Numbered from the stretch's first letter, positions 8,239 to 17,727 are shown. The stretch: DNA of 64,000 nucleotides from Bacillota bacterium (GCA_023439505.1 JAEXNR010000010.1:1-64000); one strand, 5' to 3'. A program made the numbers and translations. The notes: generated by a model not told the origin, from the sequence alone.

Positions 8239-9171
8239 ATGGAACATAAATCGAAAAAGAAAAAACGCATTAACATAAAATCTTACCTTCCCCTATATTT
8301 GATGTTATTGCCGGGATGCATCTATATGCTGATCAATAATTATATTCCGATGGCAGGCTTATTACTTGCCTTTAAACGGATTAATTATTCTTTGGGAGCT
8401 CTGAAGAGCCCCTGGGTCAAATTTGATAATTTTGAATATTTGTTTAAATCAAAGGATGCTCTGATTATTTTTCGAAATACAATCGGCTATAATCTGGTAT
8501 TTATCGTGCTGGGAAATATATTAGCTATTTTTGTTGCTATCCTGCTGAATATGGTAACCAGAAACAGAAGCAGGAAAATATATCAAACCTTGATACTCAT
8601 ACCATATCTTATTTCGACGGTTATTGTGAGCTATATAGTTTTTGCTTTTCTAAGCGGAGGAAATGGTTTCATTAATAAAACCATATTGGGCGCTCTAGGG
8701 ATAGAAGGCATATCATGGTATTCTAAGCCACAATACTGGCCGTTTATATTGACCTTCGTGTTTTTGTGGAAAAGTTTCGGATACAGCTCCATTTTGTATT
8801 TTGCTACGATAATAGGAATCGATAAAACCTATTATGAAGCGGCTATGGTAGATGGTGCAACGGTTTGGCAGCAGATTAAACGGATCACATTACCATGTCT
8901 GAAGCCTACCATCATTATATTGGTGTTGTTACAGATCGGAAGAATCTGCTATTCGGATTTTGGCTTATTCTATCAGGTACCGATGAACAGCGGACTACTA
9001 TACAGTACCACCAATACGATTGATACCTATGTATATCGCGGATTACTTGAATTGAATGATCTTGGACGAAGTACGGCAGCAGGCTTTATGCAGTCAATTC
9101 TTGGCTTTGTATTGGTTATTAGTGCAAACCAGGTGGTCAGAAAGCTGGAAAAGGACAATGCACTATTTTAG
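8239..9171 (+). CDS. Carbohydrate ABC permease, LplB/YteP type
   Basis: This 310-residue inner-membrane subunit has six predicted membrane helices and the cytoplasmic EAA loop (EAAMVDGATVWQQIKRITLP) that docks the ATPase. The Lys-rich start followed by LPLYLMLLPGCIYMLINNYIPMAG is typical of the LplB/YteP group importing oligosaccharides. It pairs with the next gene and presumably the solute-binding lipoprotein at 15503. No ATPase gene is present in the locus, so a shared MsmX-like ATPase elsewhere is inferred. Confidence 0.92.
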   Translation: MEHKSKKKKRINIKSYLPLYLMLLPGCIYMLINNYIPMAGLLLAFKRINYSLGALKSPWVKFDNFEYLFKSKDALIIFRNTIGYNLVFIVLGNILAIFVAILLNMVTRNRSRKIYQTLILIPYLISTVIVSYIVFAFLSGGNGFINKTILGALGIEGISWYSKPQYWPFILTFVFLWKSFGYSSILYFATIIGIDKTYYEAAMVDGATVWQQIKRITLPCLKPTIIILVLLQIGRICYSDFGLFYQVPMNSGLLYSTTNTIDTYVYRGLLELNDLGRSTAAGFMQSILGFVLVISANQVVRKLEKDNALF

Positions 9172-9200
9172 AATGCGATATGAGAGGATGAGGTGGACGA

Positions 9201-10088
9201 ATGATTTCAAATAGCAAAAAAATACAAATCTTAACCAATGTTATATTAATATTATTGTGCCTTCTGTGTGTGCTGCCGTTCCTTCTGCTGATCGCCAGTT
9301 CGTTGACACAGGAAAAGGCGCTGGCGGTCAACGGGTATTCCTTTTTTCCGAAATCACTTAGCCTGGATGCCTATCGATATCTGTGGACATCAAGAATACA
9401 GATCTTAAAGGCATATGGGATCACCGTTATTGTTACATTTCTGGGAACAACAGCGAATATCATTATAACGACCTTAATGGCATATCCGCTGTCAAGAAGA
9501 GATCTGCCGGGTAGAAATATAGTTTCCTTCTATATTTTCTTTACCATGCTCTTTAACGGTGGATTGGTACCAACTTATATGATGTATACGAATATGCAGA
9601 TTAAGGATACCCTGTATGCATTGATTATCCCTATGCTGCTGGTAAATGCATATTACGTGATTATGATGCGTTCCTATTTCACGACAAATCTTCCCACCGA
9701 ATTTATCGAGGCGGCGAAGGTTGACGGAGCGTCGGAGTTAAGAATACTGATGAAAATAGTAGTACCATTGTCAAAACCGGTTATGGGAACCGTGGGATTG
9801 ATGGTAGGAATCACCTATTGGAACGACTGGCAAAATGGTCTTTATTATCTCGTAAAACGTACGGATCTGTATAGTATCCAGAATCTGTTAAACCGAATGA
9901 TCAGCAGTGCGGAGTTTTTGAATAATCCCCAGAATCAGGCCATGTTCAAGCAAGCCGGAGAGAAAGTACCAAGTATAGGAATCAGAATGGCAATTGCAGT
10001 AATTGCACTTCTGCCGATTCTGGCAATCTATCCTTTCTTCCAGAATACATTTGTAAAGGGCATTACCGTAGGAGGAGTGAAGGGTTAA
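9201..10088 (+). CDS. Carbohydrate ABC permease, LplC/YtcP type
   Basis: This 295-residue partner of the preceding permease has six predicted helices, an EAA loop (EAAKVDGASELRILMKIVVP) and the family ending YPFFQNTFVKGITVGGVKG. Together they form the heterodimeric channel of a CUT1-type importer. The 29-base gap from the previous gene contains GAGGATGAGGTGG as ribosome site. Confidence 0.93.
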   Translation: MISNSKKIQILTNVILILLCLLCVLPFLLLIASSLTQEKALAVNGYSFFPKSLSLDAYRYLWTSRIQILKAYGITVIVTFLGTTANIIITTLMAYPLSRRDLPGRNIVSFYIFFTMLFNGGLVPTYMMYTNMQIKDTLYALIIPMLLVNAYYVIMMRSYFTTNLPTEFIEAAKVDGASELRILMKIVVPLSKPVMGTVGLMVGITYWNDWQNGLYYLVKRTDLYSIQNLLNRMISSAEFLNNPQNQAMFKQAGEKVPSIGIRMAIAVIALLPILAIYPFFQNTFVKGITVGGVKG

Positions 10089-10103
10089 TGAAGGAGAAAG
10101 ACA

Positions 10104-11576
10104 ATGAAAAAGGTTGAAAATAAAATTATGCTGATCACTTATCCCAACAGCATAGGACGAAATATCAGAGACTTAGGCGATGTACTGAGAGAACACTTTG
10201 AGGGTGTCTTCGGCGGAATTCATATACTTCCATTTTATCCATCCTCCGGGGATCGGGGTTTTGCTGTAATCAACTATGATATCATAGACCCAGAGTATGG
10301 AACCTGGGAGGACCTGGATCAGCTGGGATCTGAATATTTTTTGATGGCGGACTTTATGTTAAATCATGTGTCCATTCGCTGCGAAGAATTTAAGGATTAC
10401 ATGAAGAATGGAGACAAATCCGCTTTTCGTGATATGTTCATTCACTGGGAGGAATTCTGGCCGCAGGGAGAGCCTACAGAAGAGGAAATGGAGGCTCTCT
10501 ATCGAAGAAAGCTAAACGGCCCATATATGGAATTTACAAGAGAAGATGGTAAGGTGGTAAAGCTATGGAATACGTTCTTCGAGGAACAGATTGATATTAA
10601 TCCTTATTCCGAGGCGACGCAGGCATACTATGAACGTAATCTGGTACGACTGGCACAACATGTACCGCTCCTTCGCTTTGATGCCTTCGCTTATGCATCG
10701 AAGCGGCCTGGCTCCAGCTGCTTCTTTGTGGAACCGGAGATTTGGGAAGTACTTGACATCGGCATGAAGCCTTTACGTAAATATGGTACGTTGATGCTTC
10801 CTGAAATTCATGAAAAGTATCAAATTCAGCTGAAAATGGCTGAGAAGGGCTACTGGGTATATGATTTTGCACTCCCGATGCTTTTGCTGCACGGCCTTAT
10901 GACCGGACGCACCGACAGACTGATCCATTGGTTGAATATCTGCCCCCGCAGACAATTTACAACGCTTGATACGCATGATGGCATTGGTGTGGTTGATGTT
11001 GCCGGTTTGCTGACCGATGAAGAGATAGATATTGTCAGAGAGGCCGTTGATAAGAAGACAGAAGAGGCCAAACCATTCATTCGCCTTCCCGCCGGCGTAG
11101 TGAAAGTTTCAGGTGCCAAACTAAAAACCTATCAGCTGAACTGTACTTATTATTCTGCCCTGAACGAGGATGATGATTCCTACTTGCTTGCAAGGATCAT
11201 ACAGTTTTATACCCCTGGAATACCGCAGGTATATCATGTCGGTCTTTTGGCAGGTGAGAATGATATTGAGGCACTAAAACGGGGTGAGGAAGGGCGAAGT
11301 ATTAACCGGCACATTTATTCCCCGGAGGAAATAAGGGAAGCAGTCAAAAAGCCAATGCTGCAGAAACTGTATGAAATTATGAGATTTCGTAATACCTATC
11401 CGGCATTTGACGGAGAAATTGAAGTTGGAGAAGATCACAAGGACGGTACTCTTTCTATAACCTGGCAAAAAGGGATCTACCATACCAGCTTATCGGCGGA
11501 CTTAAAAAGCAAGACCTATACCATAACGTATTATGATGAGGCCAGGAGGGGAGAAAGCATTCTCTCATCCCAATAA
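10104..11576 (+). CDS. gtfA: Sucrose phosphorylase (GH13_18)
   Basis: This 490-residue cytoplasmic enzyme should convert sucrose and phosphate to glucose 1-phosphate and fructose, saving ATP. It follows the GtfA-type pattern: the nucleophile Asp193 in LLRFDAFAYASKR, acid/base Glu234 in LPEIHEKY, and the third acidic residue in TLDTHDGIGVVD (Asp289 or Asp292). Other family signatures are GSSCFFVEPEIWE, VYDFALPMLLLH and PGIPQVYHVGLLAG. Length is normal. The family also contains phosphorylases for sucrose 6-phosphate and glucosylglycerate, so substrate is likely but not proven. It is the last gene of the esterase-permease operon, which makes it the committed catabolic step for an imported glucoside. 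Confidence 0.88.
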   Translation: MKKVENKIMLITYPNSIGRNIRDLGDVLREHFEGVFGGIHILPFYPSSGDRGFAVINYDIIDPEYGTWEDLDQLGSEYFLMADFMLNHVSIRCEEFKDYMKNGDKSAFRDMFIHWEEFWPQGEPTEEEMEALYRRKLNGPYMEFTREDGKVVKLWNTFFEEQIDINPYSEATQAYYERNLVRLAQHVPLLRFDAFAYASKRPGSSCFFVEPEIWEVLDIGMKPLRKYGTLMLPEIHEKYQIQLKMAEKGYWVYDFALPMLLLHGLMTGRTDRLIHWLNICPRRQFTTLDTHDGIGVVDVAGLLTDEEIDIVREAVDKKTEEAKPFIRLPAGVVKVSGAKLKTYQLNCTYYSALNEDDDSYLLARIIQFYTPGIPQVYHVGLLAGENDIEALKRGEEGRSINRHIYSPEEIREAVKKPMLQKLYEIMRFRNTYPAFDGEIEVGEDHKDGTLSITWQKGIYHTSLSADLKSKTYTITYYDEARRGESILSSQ

Positions 11577-11684
11577 GAAAAAAGAGCAAATCTTATCATA
11601 CGGACAGAGGATAGGACATTTCCTTTCGTCCTGTTGAAAAGAAACCTGCATCTTCTCCTCCCATAAGGAGAATGAGCTCATAGC

Positions 11685-11740
11685 AAAACAGCTTTAGAAA
11701 AATCAGCGGATGTTATGATTTTCTAAAGCTGTTTCATTAT
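11685..11740 (+). terminator. Terminator after sucrose phosphorylase
   Basis: A nearly perfect stem of about 19 bp (AAACAGCTTTAGAAAA... pairing with ...TTTTCTAAAGCTGTTT, one bulged A) is followed by CATTATATTATT. The region 11577-11684 before it contains no gene that I can see. Confidence 0.85.
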
Positions 11741-11753
11741 ATTATTGGAACTT

Positions 11754-11817
11754 GATTAGAAAAGTAACAATTCGTTGCAGAATATTGATAGTGAGAACAG
11801 TATAAATGGGGTATAAT
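11754..11817 (+). promoter_or_regulatory. Activator-dependent promoter of the sensor/regulator operon
   Basis: GATTAGAAAAGTAACA (11754) and TGATAGTGAGAAC (11786) are tandem boxes 32 bases apart at their shared AG, and TATAAT (11812-11817) starts 22 bases after the second. This matches the promoters at 5380 and 15403 exactly in spacing, suggesting autoregulation by the response regulator. Confidence 0.65.
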
Positions 11818-11963
11818 GAGGACAAGAAATAAAGTTGTTATGAATGATATCATTGGCAGACAAAAATCAAACCTTTTATCTGAGAAATGAATATTGTTCA
11901 TTTTTTGTGTGCCTGAGAAACAAACTGATTGACATAACAATATTCATAAAAGGTGGAAATAAT

Positions 11964-13682
11964 ATGGGAACACGAAAAAGATATTCCTTGCGCAGAAAAA
12001 TCTGTTTTTATTTATTGATTCTCGGAGGTGTAATTGTATTAATCATTCTTAGCTTTGGTTATTATTCCATTAATGTGTATAAAAATCAGGTGGCCAAAAC
12101 CAATCGGCTGATATTAAATGTATATGCACAGGAGCTGAAAGATACATTAAACGACATTGATACTTATATGCTGAATGTTTTTGGAAATAATCAGGACTTT
12201 AAACTGCTGATGATGGATATTAATCCGGTACAGCTTTTTCAGGCAAAGTACGCCCTTCGTAATACATTGAGCAGTAAAATCTCTGTATCAAGAAAGATTA
12301 CCGGCCTTTACATTATTAACTTTGATAAGGATGTCTTTATCTGTGAGCGTGGAGCCAATCATTATACAACATATGGAATGCAGCAAATGGATGAAATGGT
12401 GAAATCCTATATGAAGAGTGAGAAGATAACTTATGATTGGCAGATTCTAAACAGCAATGGCCATGCCTTTTTGTTTAAGACCTATGGGATGAAGAACACC
12501 TTTATTTCCACTGCGATTGATCTTAACGAGTTTCTGTTTTCCACAATTGATGAAAAGAATTTAAAAGAAGCAATTCTATTGTTTTTTAATAAAGAAGGCA
12601 TTTTAACAAATCGGGAGCTCTTGTTGCAGGATGGAGATCAGATGGAACATATCCTGGCAAAAGAGGACAGGCAGTACACGCATACGGATCAATATATAGT
12701 CCAAAGCATGGAGATCTCGAATGTAGATATCGGATTATGCATTCTGACACCACGAAAATTAATCTGGCAGTATCGTAACATTGCAGTGCTGTTGACGGGA
12801 ACCGTATCCTTGTGTTTCATCGGAGTTGTTCTTTTAATTTACCAGCAGATGAAGCGCATCATGCTTTATCCGCTTAAGAAAATCGAAAAGGTATCAAAGC
12901 AGTTGCAGGAGCAGGATAACAAAGCCTTGTATATGGAGGAGGAAACCCTGGTCTCTGAATTCCAGATTATCAATGAAGCATTGTATGGACTGATGAATCA
13001 AAACATGCTGTTGGAGGAAGATAATCTGAAAAAGGAGAGGGAAAAGGAGCATGCAGTATTACAATATTACCAATTACAGACAGAGCCCCATTTCTTCTTG
13101 AATTGTCTGAAGAACATATATGCCATGGCAGCAGGCAATGAGATGGAACGAATACAAACGATGATTCTTTCCTTTTCCCGTCATATGCGTTATGTATTCC
13201 ATGATACATTACAGATGGTGGAATTGCGCAGTGAGCTGGAGGCAACCAGGGATTATTTTGAAATTCTTAAGATGAATACGGATCGTCCGCTGATGCTGAT
13301 GCAGACGGTGGATGAAGATTTGCTGGATTGTAAAGTTCCGTTGCTTATCATTCAGACATTTGTTGAAAATTCATATAAATATGCATTAACAGAAAACGGT
13401 TGCTTACAAATTAACTTAACAGTGAATAAACAGATTCTGGAAGAAAAAGAGTTTATCCAATTTCAGATCAGTGATAACGGGAAGGGGTTTAATCAGGAAG
13501 CCCTGGATAACCTAAACGGACATATTCAGAAAAATTTCGAAGAGCAGCACATAGGAATCAGTAATTTAAAGAATCGTATTTTATTATTATACGGCACGGA
13601 TACAGAATTTGCATTTTTCAATAAAAGACAGGGTGGTGCCTCTGTAGTGATTGTAATACCACTAAAGAGGGAAGAAATGTAG
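11964..13682 (+). CDS. YesM-type sensor histidine kinase
   Basis: This 572-residue membrane kinase has one transmembrane helix near residues 12-34, an extracellular sensor of about 240 residues, a second helix near 275-297, a HAMP linker, and then the His_kinase/HATPase pair of the YesM/LytS class. The phospho-acceptor is His376 in QLQTEPHFFLNCLKNI. ATP-binding motifs include VENSYKYAL, ISDNGKGF and GISNLKNRILLLYG. ATG 11964 is chosen because AGGTGG at 11951-11956 precedes it; an upstream in-frame ATG at 11844 has no ribosome site. It probably senses the extracellular sugar bound by the co-regulated transporter and phosphorylates the next gene product. Confidence 0.93.
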   Translation: MGTRKRYSLRRKICFYLLILGGVIVLIILSFGYYSINVYKNQVAKTNRLILNVYAQELKDTLNDIDTYMLNVFGNNQDFKLLMMDINPVQLFQAKYALRNTLSSKISVSRKITGLYIINFDKDVFICERGANHYTTYGMQQMDEMVKSYMKSEKITYDWQILNSNGHAFLFKTYGMKNTFISTAIDLNEFLFSTIDEKNLKEAILLFFNKEGILTNRELLLQDGDQMEHILAKEDRQYTHTDQYIVQSMEISNVDIGLCILTPRKLIWQYRNIAVLLTGTVSLCFIGVVLLIYQQMKRIMLYPLKKIEKVSKQLQEQDNKALYMEEETLVSEFQIINEALYGLMNQNMLLEEDNLKKEREKEHAVLQYYQLQTEPHFFLNCLKNIYAMAAGNEMERIQTMILSFSRHMRYVFHDTLQMVELRSELEATRDYFEILKMNTDRPLMLMQTVDEDLLDCKVPLLIIQTFVENSYKYALTENGCLQINLTVNKQILEEKEFIQFQISDNGKGFNQEALDNLNGHIQKNFEEQHIGISNLKNRILLLYGTDTEFAFFNKRQGGASVVIVIPLKREEM

Positions 13683-13717
13683 AGGGTAGCTAAGGATCAT
13701 GGAAGGAGAGGAAAACC

Positions 13718-15361
13718 ATGAGTAGTAAAGTTGGAGAAGTGAAAATAAATGTATTAATTGTTGACGATCAGACAACGGTATTGAAGGGAATTACAGCGGG
13801 GGTTGGATTTAAGAATATGGGAATTGATCTGGTAGCCACAGCAACAGGAGCGAACGAGGCCAGAGCAATCATGGGACGGATGCCCATTCATATCCTTCTA
13901 TGTGATATTGAGATGCCCGGAGAGGATGGAATTTCGCTTGTTAGATGGATCAATGAGAATTATCCCGCAACCATATGTATCTTTTTAACCTCTCATGACA
14001 GTTTCACCTATGCACAGCAGGGCGTTAAGCTGGGGTGCTTTGATTATGTGATTCAGCCCTCTCCTTATCAGGAAATTGAGGCGGTGGTGAAACGGGCAAT
14101 TCAGAAACTGAATGTACAAAAATTTCAGGACGAGATGTATCATTTAGGAAAGTATTTATTAAAAAATAAACACGATATGTTGGAACGGATTGTAAAGGAT
14201 TTGATTTCTGAAATGGAGGATTGCCGCGGCAGGGGGCTTCGGGATTTAAAGGAAATGGAGATTGGACTGGATGACAACAGTGTGATATTTCCTGCAGTGA
14301 TTGATGTCATGATGAGAAAAAATCAGAAGGCAGATATGCCGGAGGAACTTGTAAAGTTCATTATATATAATATTCTAAACGAATTCATGGAAAATTGTCA
14401 TACAAAGATTATAACTGCTGTTGTTGAACCTTACAGCTTCATGATATTGATGTATTCGCAGGAGAAGACGGACCTGAATGTTACCTCCGTGTTTACTGCT
14501 TTCGTAACTTATATGGAAACTTATTTTCATCTGGATACATTTTGTTATCTTGGAAATCCGGTGATCGTATCGGAGCTTAATCAGGAGGCAGAAAATATTC
14601 TTCAGATGAAAAATAATAATGGTGATCAGAAAAAGCGGGTATATTCCATACAAGAAACCAGAGTTAACGCACCAACGCATGATTTGGACTTATCCTATCG
14701 GGTCGGCCGATGGGAGAACATGCTTCAAAATCATCATGAAAATCTGGTATATCGTGAGATCTGCGGCTATATTGACAGTTTAATTGATGAGGAAAAGGCA
14801 AATTTGAATAATTTGCGTTTCTTGCATCAACAGCTTACACAGATGTTCTTTAGCATCCTATATGAACAGAATACGAAAATTACCAATATCTTCTCCGATC
14901 AGTATACCTATGAAGATTATATGGACAGCTTCAAAAAAACAGAGTGGCTGAAATCTGCAATTGGAATCCTGATAGAGGCAGTGAAGCAAAAAAGCATTCT
15001 GGAAGCTCAGGACAATAATTTGGTCAATAAAGCAAGAACTTATATTTCCAATAACATATCCCAGGAATTATCTGTGAAGATGGTTTCCAACTACGTCAGT
15101 CTGTCTCCCGAATATCTGACTAAAATTTTCAAACAACAGATGGGCAGTAATCTGAAAAATTATATTCAGCTTGAGAAGATAGAGATTGCAAAGGAGCTAT
15201 TGGAAACGACATCTCTGTCCATCAGCCTGATAGCGCTTCAAGTTGGATATACAAATTTTTCCCACTTTACGCAGATGTTTAAGAAATTTGTAAATGTAAC
15301 TCCGATTGAATATCGAAAGCAGAATGCCAGAAATACAGGGAAGGATGAGACGGCAGTCTGA
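13718..15361 (+). CDS. YesN-type AraC-family response regulator
   Basis: The 547 residues comprise a receiver domain (1-125), a long middle region (130-430) and a C-terminal AraC pair of helix-turn-helices (about 440-540, with LSVKMVSNYVSLSPEYLTKIFKQ and VGYTNFSHFTQMFKKF, each within family norms). The phosphorylation site is Asp63 in LLCDIEMPGEDG, with acidic pocket Asp16-Asp17 and Thr91. The usually invariant lysine of the receiver is replaced by Gln113 (DYVIQPSP), which may alter phosphorylation kinetics. It starts 35 bases after the kinase gene with AAGGAGAGG upstream. It is the likely activator of the tandem-box promoters at 5380, 11754 and 15403. Confidence 0.93.
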   Translation: MSSKVGEVKINVLIVDDQTTVLKGITAGVGFKNMGIDLVATATGANEARAIMGRMPIHILLCDIEMPGEDGISLVRWINENYPATICIFLTSHDSFTYAQQGVKLGCFDYVIQPSPYQEIEAVVKRAIQKLNVQKFQDEMYHLGKYLLKNKHDMLERIVKDLISEMEDCRGRGLRDLKEMEIGLDDNSVIFPAVIDVMMRKNQKADMPEELVKFIIYNILNEFMENCHTKIITAVVEPYSFMILMYSQEKTDLNVTSVFTAFVTYMETYFHLDTFCYLGNPVIVSELNQEAENILQMKNNNGDQKKRVYSIQETRVNAPTHDLDLSYRVGRWENMLQNHHENLVYREICGYIDSLIDEEKANLNNLRFLHQQLTQMFFSILYEQNTKITNIFSDQYTYEDYMDSFKKTEWLKSAIGILIEAVKQKSILEAQDNNLVNKARTYISNNISQELSVKMVSNYVSLSPEYLTKIFKQQMGSNLKNYIQLEKIEIAKELLETTSLSISLIALQVGYTNFSHFTQMFKKFVNVTPIEYRKQNARNTGKDETAV

Positions 15362-15402
15362 ATATCCCAGGGATAAATGATATTAGGAATCTATATTCAT
15401 CA

Positions 15403-15466
15403 GATTAGAAAAGTGATGAACATCGTCATAAATATGATAGAAAAGCGCTCTGATAAAGACTAGAAT
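15403..15466 (+). promoter_or_regulatory. Activator-dependent promoter of the solute-binding protein
   Basis: GATTAGAAAAGTGATGA (15403) and TGATAGAAAAGCG (15435) lie 32 bases apart at their AG, with TAGAAT (15461-15466) 22 bases after the second. Third copy of the promoter layout seen at 5380 and 11754. Confidence 0.65.
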
Positions 15467-15502
15467 TTTATTGTAATCTAAATTACGAAATCGGAGGATG
15501 GG

Positions 15503-17044
15503 ATGAATATGAAAAAATTTATTGCGATTTTTTTAGTGATGTCATTGTGTTTTTCAGCTTTAAGTGGGTGTAGTAAAAAAGAGGATAAAAGTAATTCGGA
15601 TTCCTCAAATAATTCCGTAACAAAAGCGGCAGATGAGACTAAAGATGTGAAGGATATGCCGCTGATCAAGATTCCTTTTACAGTAATGGCTTCAATTACA
15701 GACACACAGGATGTTCAGGATGCACTGAATACGATACTGAAGGATAAAATCGGTGTTCAGGTTGAACTGATACCCATAGAGGTTGCCAATTGGCAGACTC
15801 AGTTAAACCTTCTGCTTTCAGGAAGCGGGGATTCTGTTGACTTATTCAGCTCCTTTTATTACACAAGTATCAGCAACCTGGTAGCCAACGGTCAGATTAT
15901 TCCCATTGACGATTTGTTAAGTAAGGATGGCGCGGGCATTCTGGAAAATATCGATCAATCTTATCTGGATTGCACCAAGATTAACGGTAAGCTCTATGGG
16001 GTACCTTCTTTTAACGCTTACTGTTCCGGTAACGACATCTTCTTACGAGAAGATCTGGCAAGAAGTGCAGGTATTGATACAACTAAGGTGACCAATTGGG
16101 ATAATCTTACGGATGTGATGATACAATTGAAAACAGCTTATCCGGATAAGGATCTCATCCCCGGTACAAACCAGGGATATTATGTACCGAAAGACATAGA
16201 TAATCTGGGCGACACGAAGCTCCTCGGTGTTCTAATGGATCCGACCAATTCTGCTACCGTATCAAATTACTATGAATCAGATCAATTTATGAAAATGTTA
16301 GAATATGCAAAGACATGGAAGAAAAATAATCTGTTTGCCGCTGATCCGCTTAACAACAATGACACACCGGCGAACTTTGTAATGAACGATACCGCAATCG
16401 GGCAGATGGGATATAGCTTCAATGCGCAGATCGATGCACAAATTCAGGGAAATTCATACAGTAAAGAAATGACCGGCCTGATGTTAACAAAGCCATTGGC
16501 AACAACAAGCTCCGTAACCACCAGTACCTGGCATGTCAGTGCCTTCTGCAAGAATCCGGAAGCAGCAATGAAGGTTCTGAACGAATTGTACAGTGATCCT
16601 GAGGTTGCCAACCTGATGATCAACGGAATTGAAGGCAAGCATCATGTAATTAATCAAGATGGATTATGTGAACTTTTACCGGGAGTTAAGGATGCTTTCA
16701 GCCAGAATGGATGGATTCTCGGTATCGGTATCTTCTGGCCGAATATGTCAATTGCCACTCCGTGGGCAACGGATCCGAAAGACTACTATCAGGCAATGAA
16801 AGATGCCAATGAGACCTGTGACAAATCCATAGCCTTAGGATTTGTTTACGATAATAGTAATACTGTGAATGAGATAACTGCCTGCTCCAATGTGGTAAGT
16901 CAATACTGGAATTCACTTATGTATAATGAAGTAGATATTGATGAGGTACTTCCGGTATTCCAGAAGGCATTAAAGGACGCGGGAATCGATACAATTATTG
17001 CAGATAAGCAGGAACAGCTGGATACATGGATGCAGAGCAAATAA
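15503..17044 (+). CDS. Sugar-binding lipoprotein of the ABC importer
   Basis: This 513-residue extracellular solute-binding protein has a lipoprotein signal (MKKFIAIFLVMSLCFSALSGC; lipobox LSGC) and a Ser/Asn/Lys linker. The mature part has the bacterial SBP family 1 fold with TYPDKDL-, GKLYGVPSFNAY- and EAAMKVLNELYSDPEV-type motifs seen in LplA/YtcQ-like proteins that partner LplB/LplC permeases. It is expected to sit on the outer face of the membrane and deliver the sugar to the permeases at 8239-10088. ATG 15503 lies 5 bases after GGAGG. It has its own promoter, allowing excess of binding protein over permease. Confidence 0.92.
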   Translation: MNMKKFIAIFLVMSLCFSALSGCSKKEDKSNSDSSNNSVTKAADETKDVKDMPLIKIPFTVMASITDTQDVQDALNTILKDKIGVQVELIPIEVANWQTQLNLLLSGSGDSVDLFSSFYYTSISNLVANGQIIPIDDLLSKDGAGILENIDQSYLDCTKINGKLYGVPSFNAYCSGNDIFLREDLARSAGIDTTKVTNWDNLTDVMIQLKTAYPDKDLIPGTNQGYYVPKDIDNLGDTKLLGVLMDPTNSATVSNYYESDQFMKMLEYAKTWKKNNLFAADPLNNNDTPANFVMNDTAIGQMGYSFNAQIDAQIQGNSYSKEMTGLMLTKPLATTSSVTTSTWHVSAFCKNPEAAMKVLNELYSDPEVANLMINGIEGKHHVINQDGLCELLPGVKDAFSQNGWILGIGIFWPNMSIATPWATDPKDYYQAMKDANETCDKSIALGFVYDNSNTVNEITACSNVVSQYWNSLMYNEVDIDEVLPVFQKALKDAGIDTIIADKQEQLDTWMQSK

Positions 17045-17052
17045 GCAAATTC

Positions 17053-17086
17053 AAAGGGTGCCGGTGATAACAACGGCACCCTTTTT
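17053..17086 (+). terminator. Terminator after the sugar-binding protein
   Basis: An 11-bp perfect stem (AAAGGGTGCCG / CGGCACCCTTT) is followed by TT. Confidence 0.9.
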
Positions 17087-17269
17087 AAGACAGAGAATGT
17101 GGATCTATTAATGGTCATTCCGGCGTAATGATTTCCGCTTTTGCTAGCTTATGTACTTGTTTCCGATTTTTACAAGTATAACGCTGCTTTTCGTATAGAA
17201 TAAAGAAAAGACAGAAGAGTCCTGTGATACCAAGTATGATCAGGCTCGTTCTATAAGGAGGCAGGTAAA

Positions 17270-17662
17270 ATGAAAAGAATTAATTATTCGTCAGGAGCGC
17301 CATTAGAAGCTGCGGTAGGATATTCAAGGATGGTTAAGGCCGGGGAACATATCTATATTGGCGGGACAACATCGGTACAACCGGACGGCTCGGTGTTTGG
17401 TGAAACACCCTATGAACAGGCAAAGTATATTTTTCAGAAATTTATTGACTTATTAGCGAGAGCTGATGCATCTGCAAAGGATGTTATAAAGATTAAAGCG
17501 TATATAACTGATATGAAATTTGCGAAAGAAGTAGGGACTGCTTACTCAGAATATTTTAAAGAGATTTGTCCGCTTTTTACAATGGTGGAGACGCCGAATT
17601 TAAACAGACCGACGCAATTGGTAGAAATAGAGTTAGAAGCTGTCACCGGATTGTATGAATAA
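17270..17662 (+). CDS. RidA family enamine/imine deaminase
   Basis: This 130-residue protein matches the RidA/YjgF/UK114 family in length. Visible family features are YSRMVKAGEHIYIGGTT, the DVIKIKAYITDM segment, and the late PxLxRPxxLVEIELEA pattern; RidA trimers hydrolyse reactive 2-aminoacrylate and related enamines. The usual substrate-binding arginine of canonical RidA (in a RVxVxxLP-type context) cannot be assigned with certainty (Arg near NLNRPTQLVEIE is a candidate), so it could be a subfamily member with another role. ATG follows AAGGAGGCAG. It is a single-gene unit ending in a terminator. Confidence 0.88.
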   Translation: MKRINYSSGAPLEAAVGYSRMVKAGEHIYIGGTTSVQPDGSVFGETPYEQAKYIFQKFIDLLARADASAKDVIKIKAYITDMKFAKEVGTAYSEYFKEICPLFTMVETPNLNRPTQLVEIELEAVTGLYE

Positions 17663-17692
17663 TTTTGATTTCAAAGAGGAATAGCACAAGAT

Positions 17693-17727
17693 AAAGGTCA
17701 CTTCAATTAAACGAGGTGGCCTTTTTG
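17693..17727 (+). terminator. Terminator after the RidA gene
   Basis: AAGGTCACTTC pairs with GAGGTGGCCTT through two G-T pairs and is followed by TTT. The remaining stretch to 17890 has no supported gene; 17842-17865 weakly resembles the centre of the repeats at 22417 and 33153. Confidence 0.75.
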
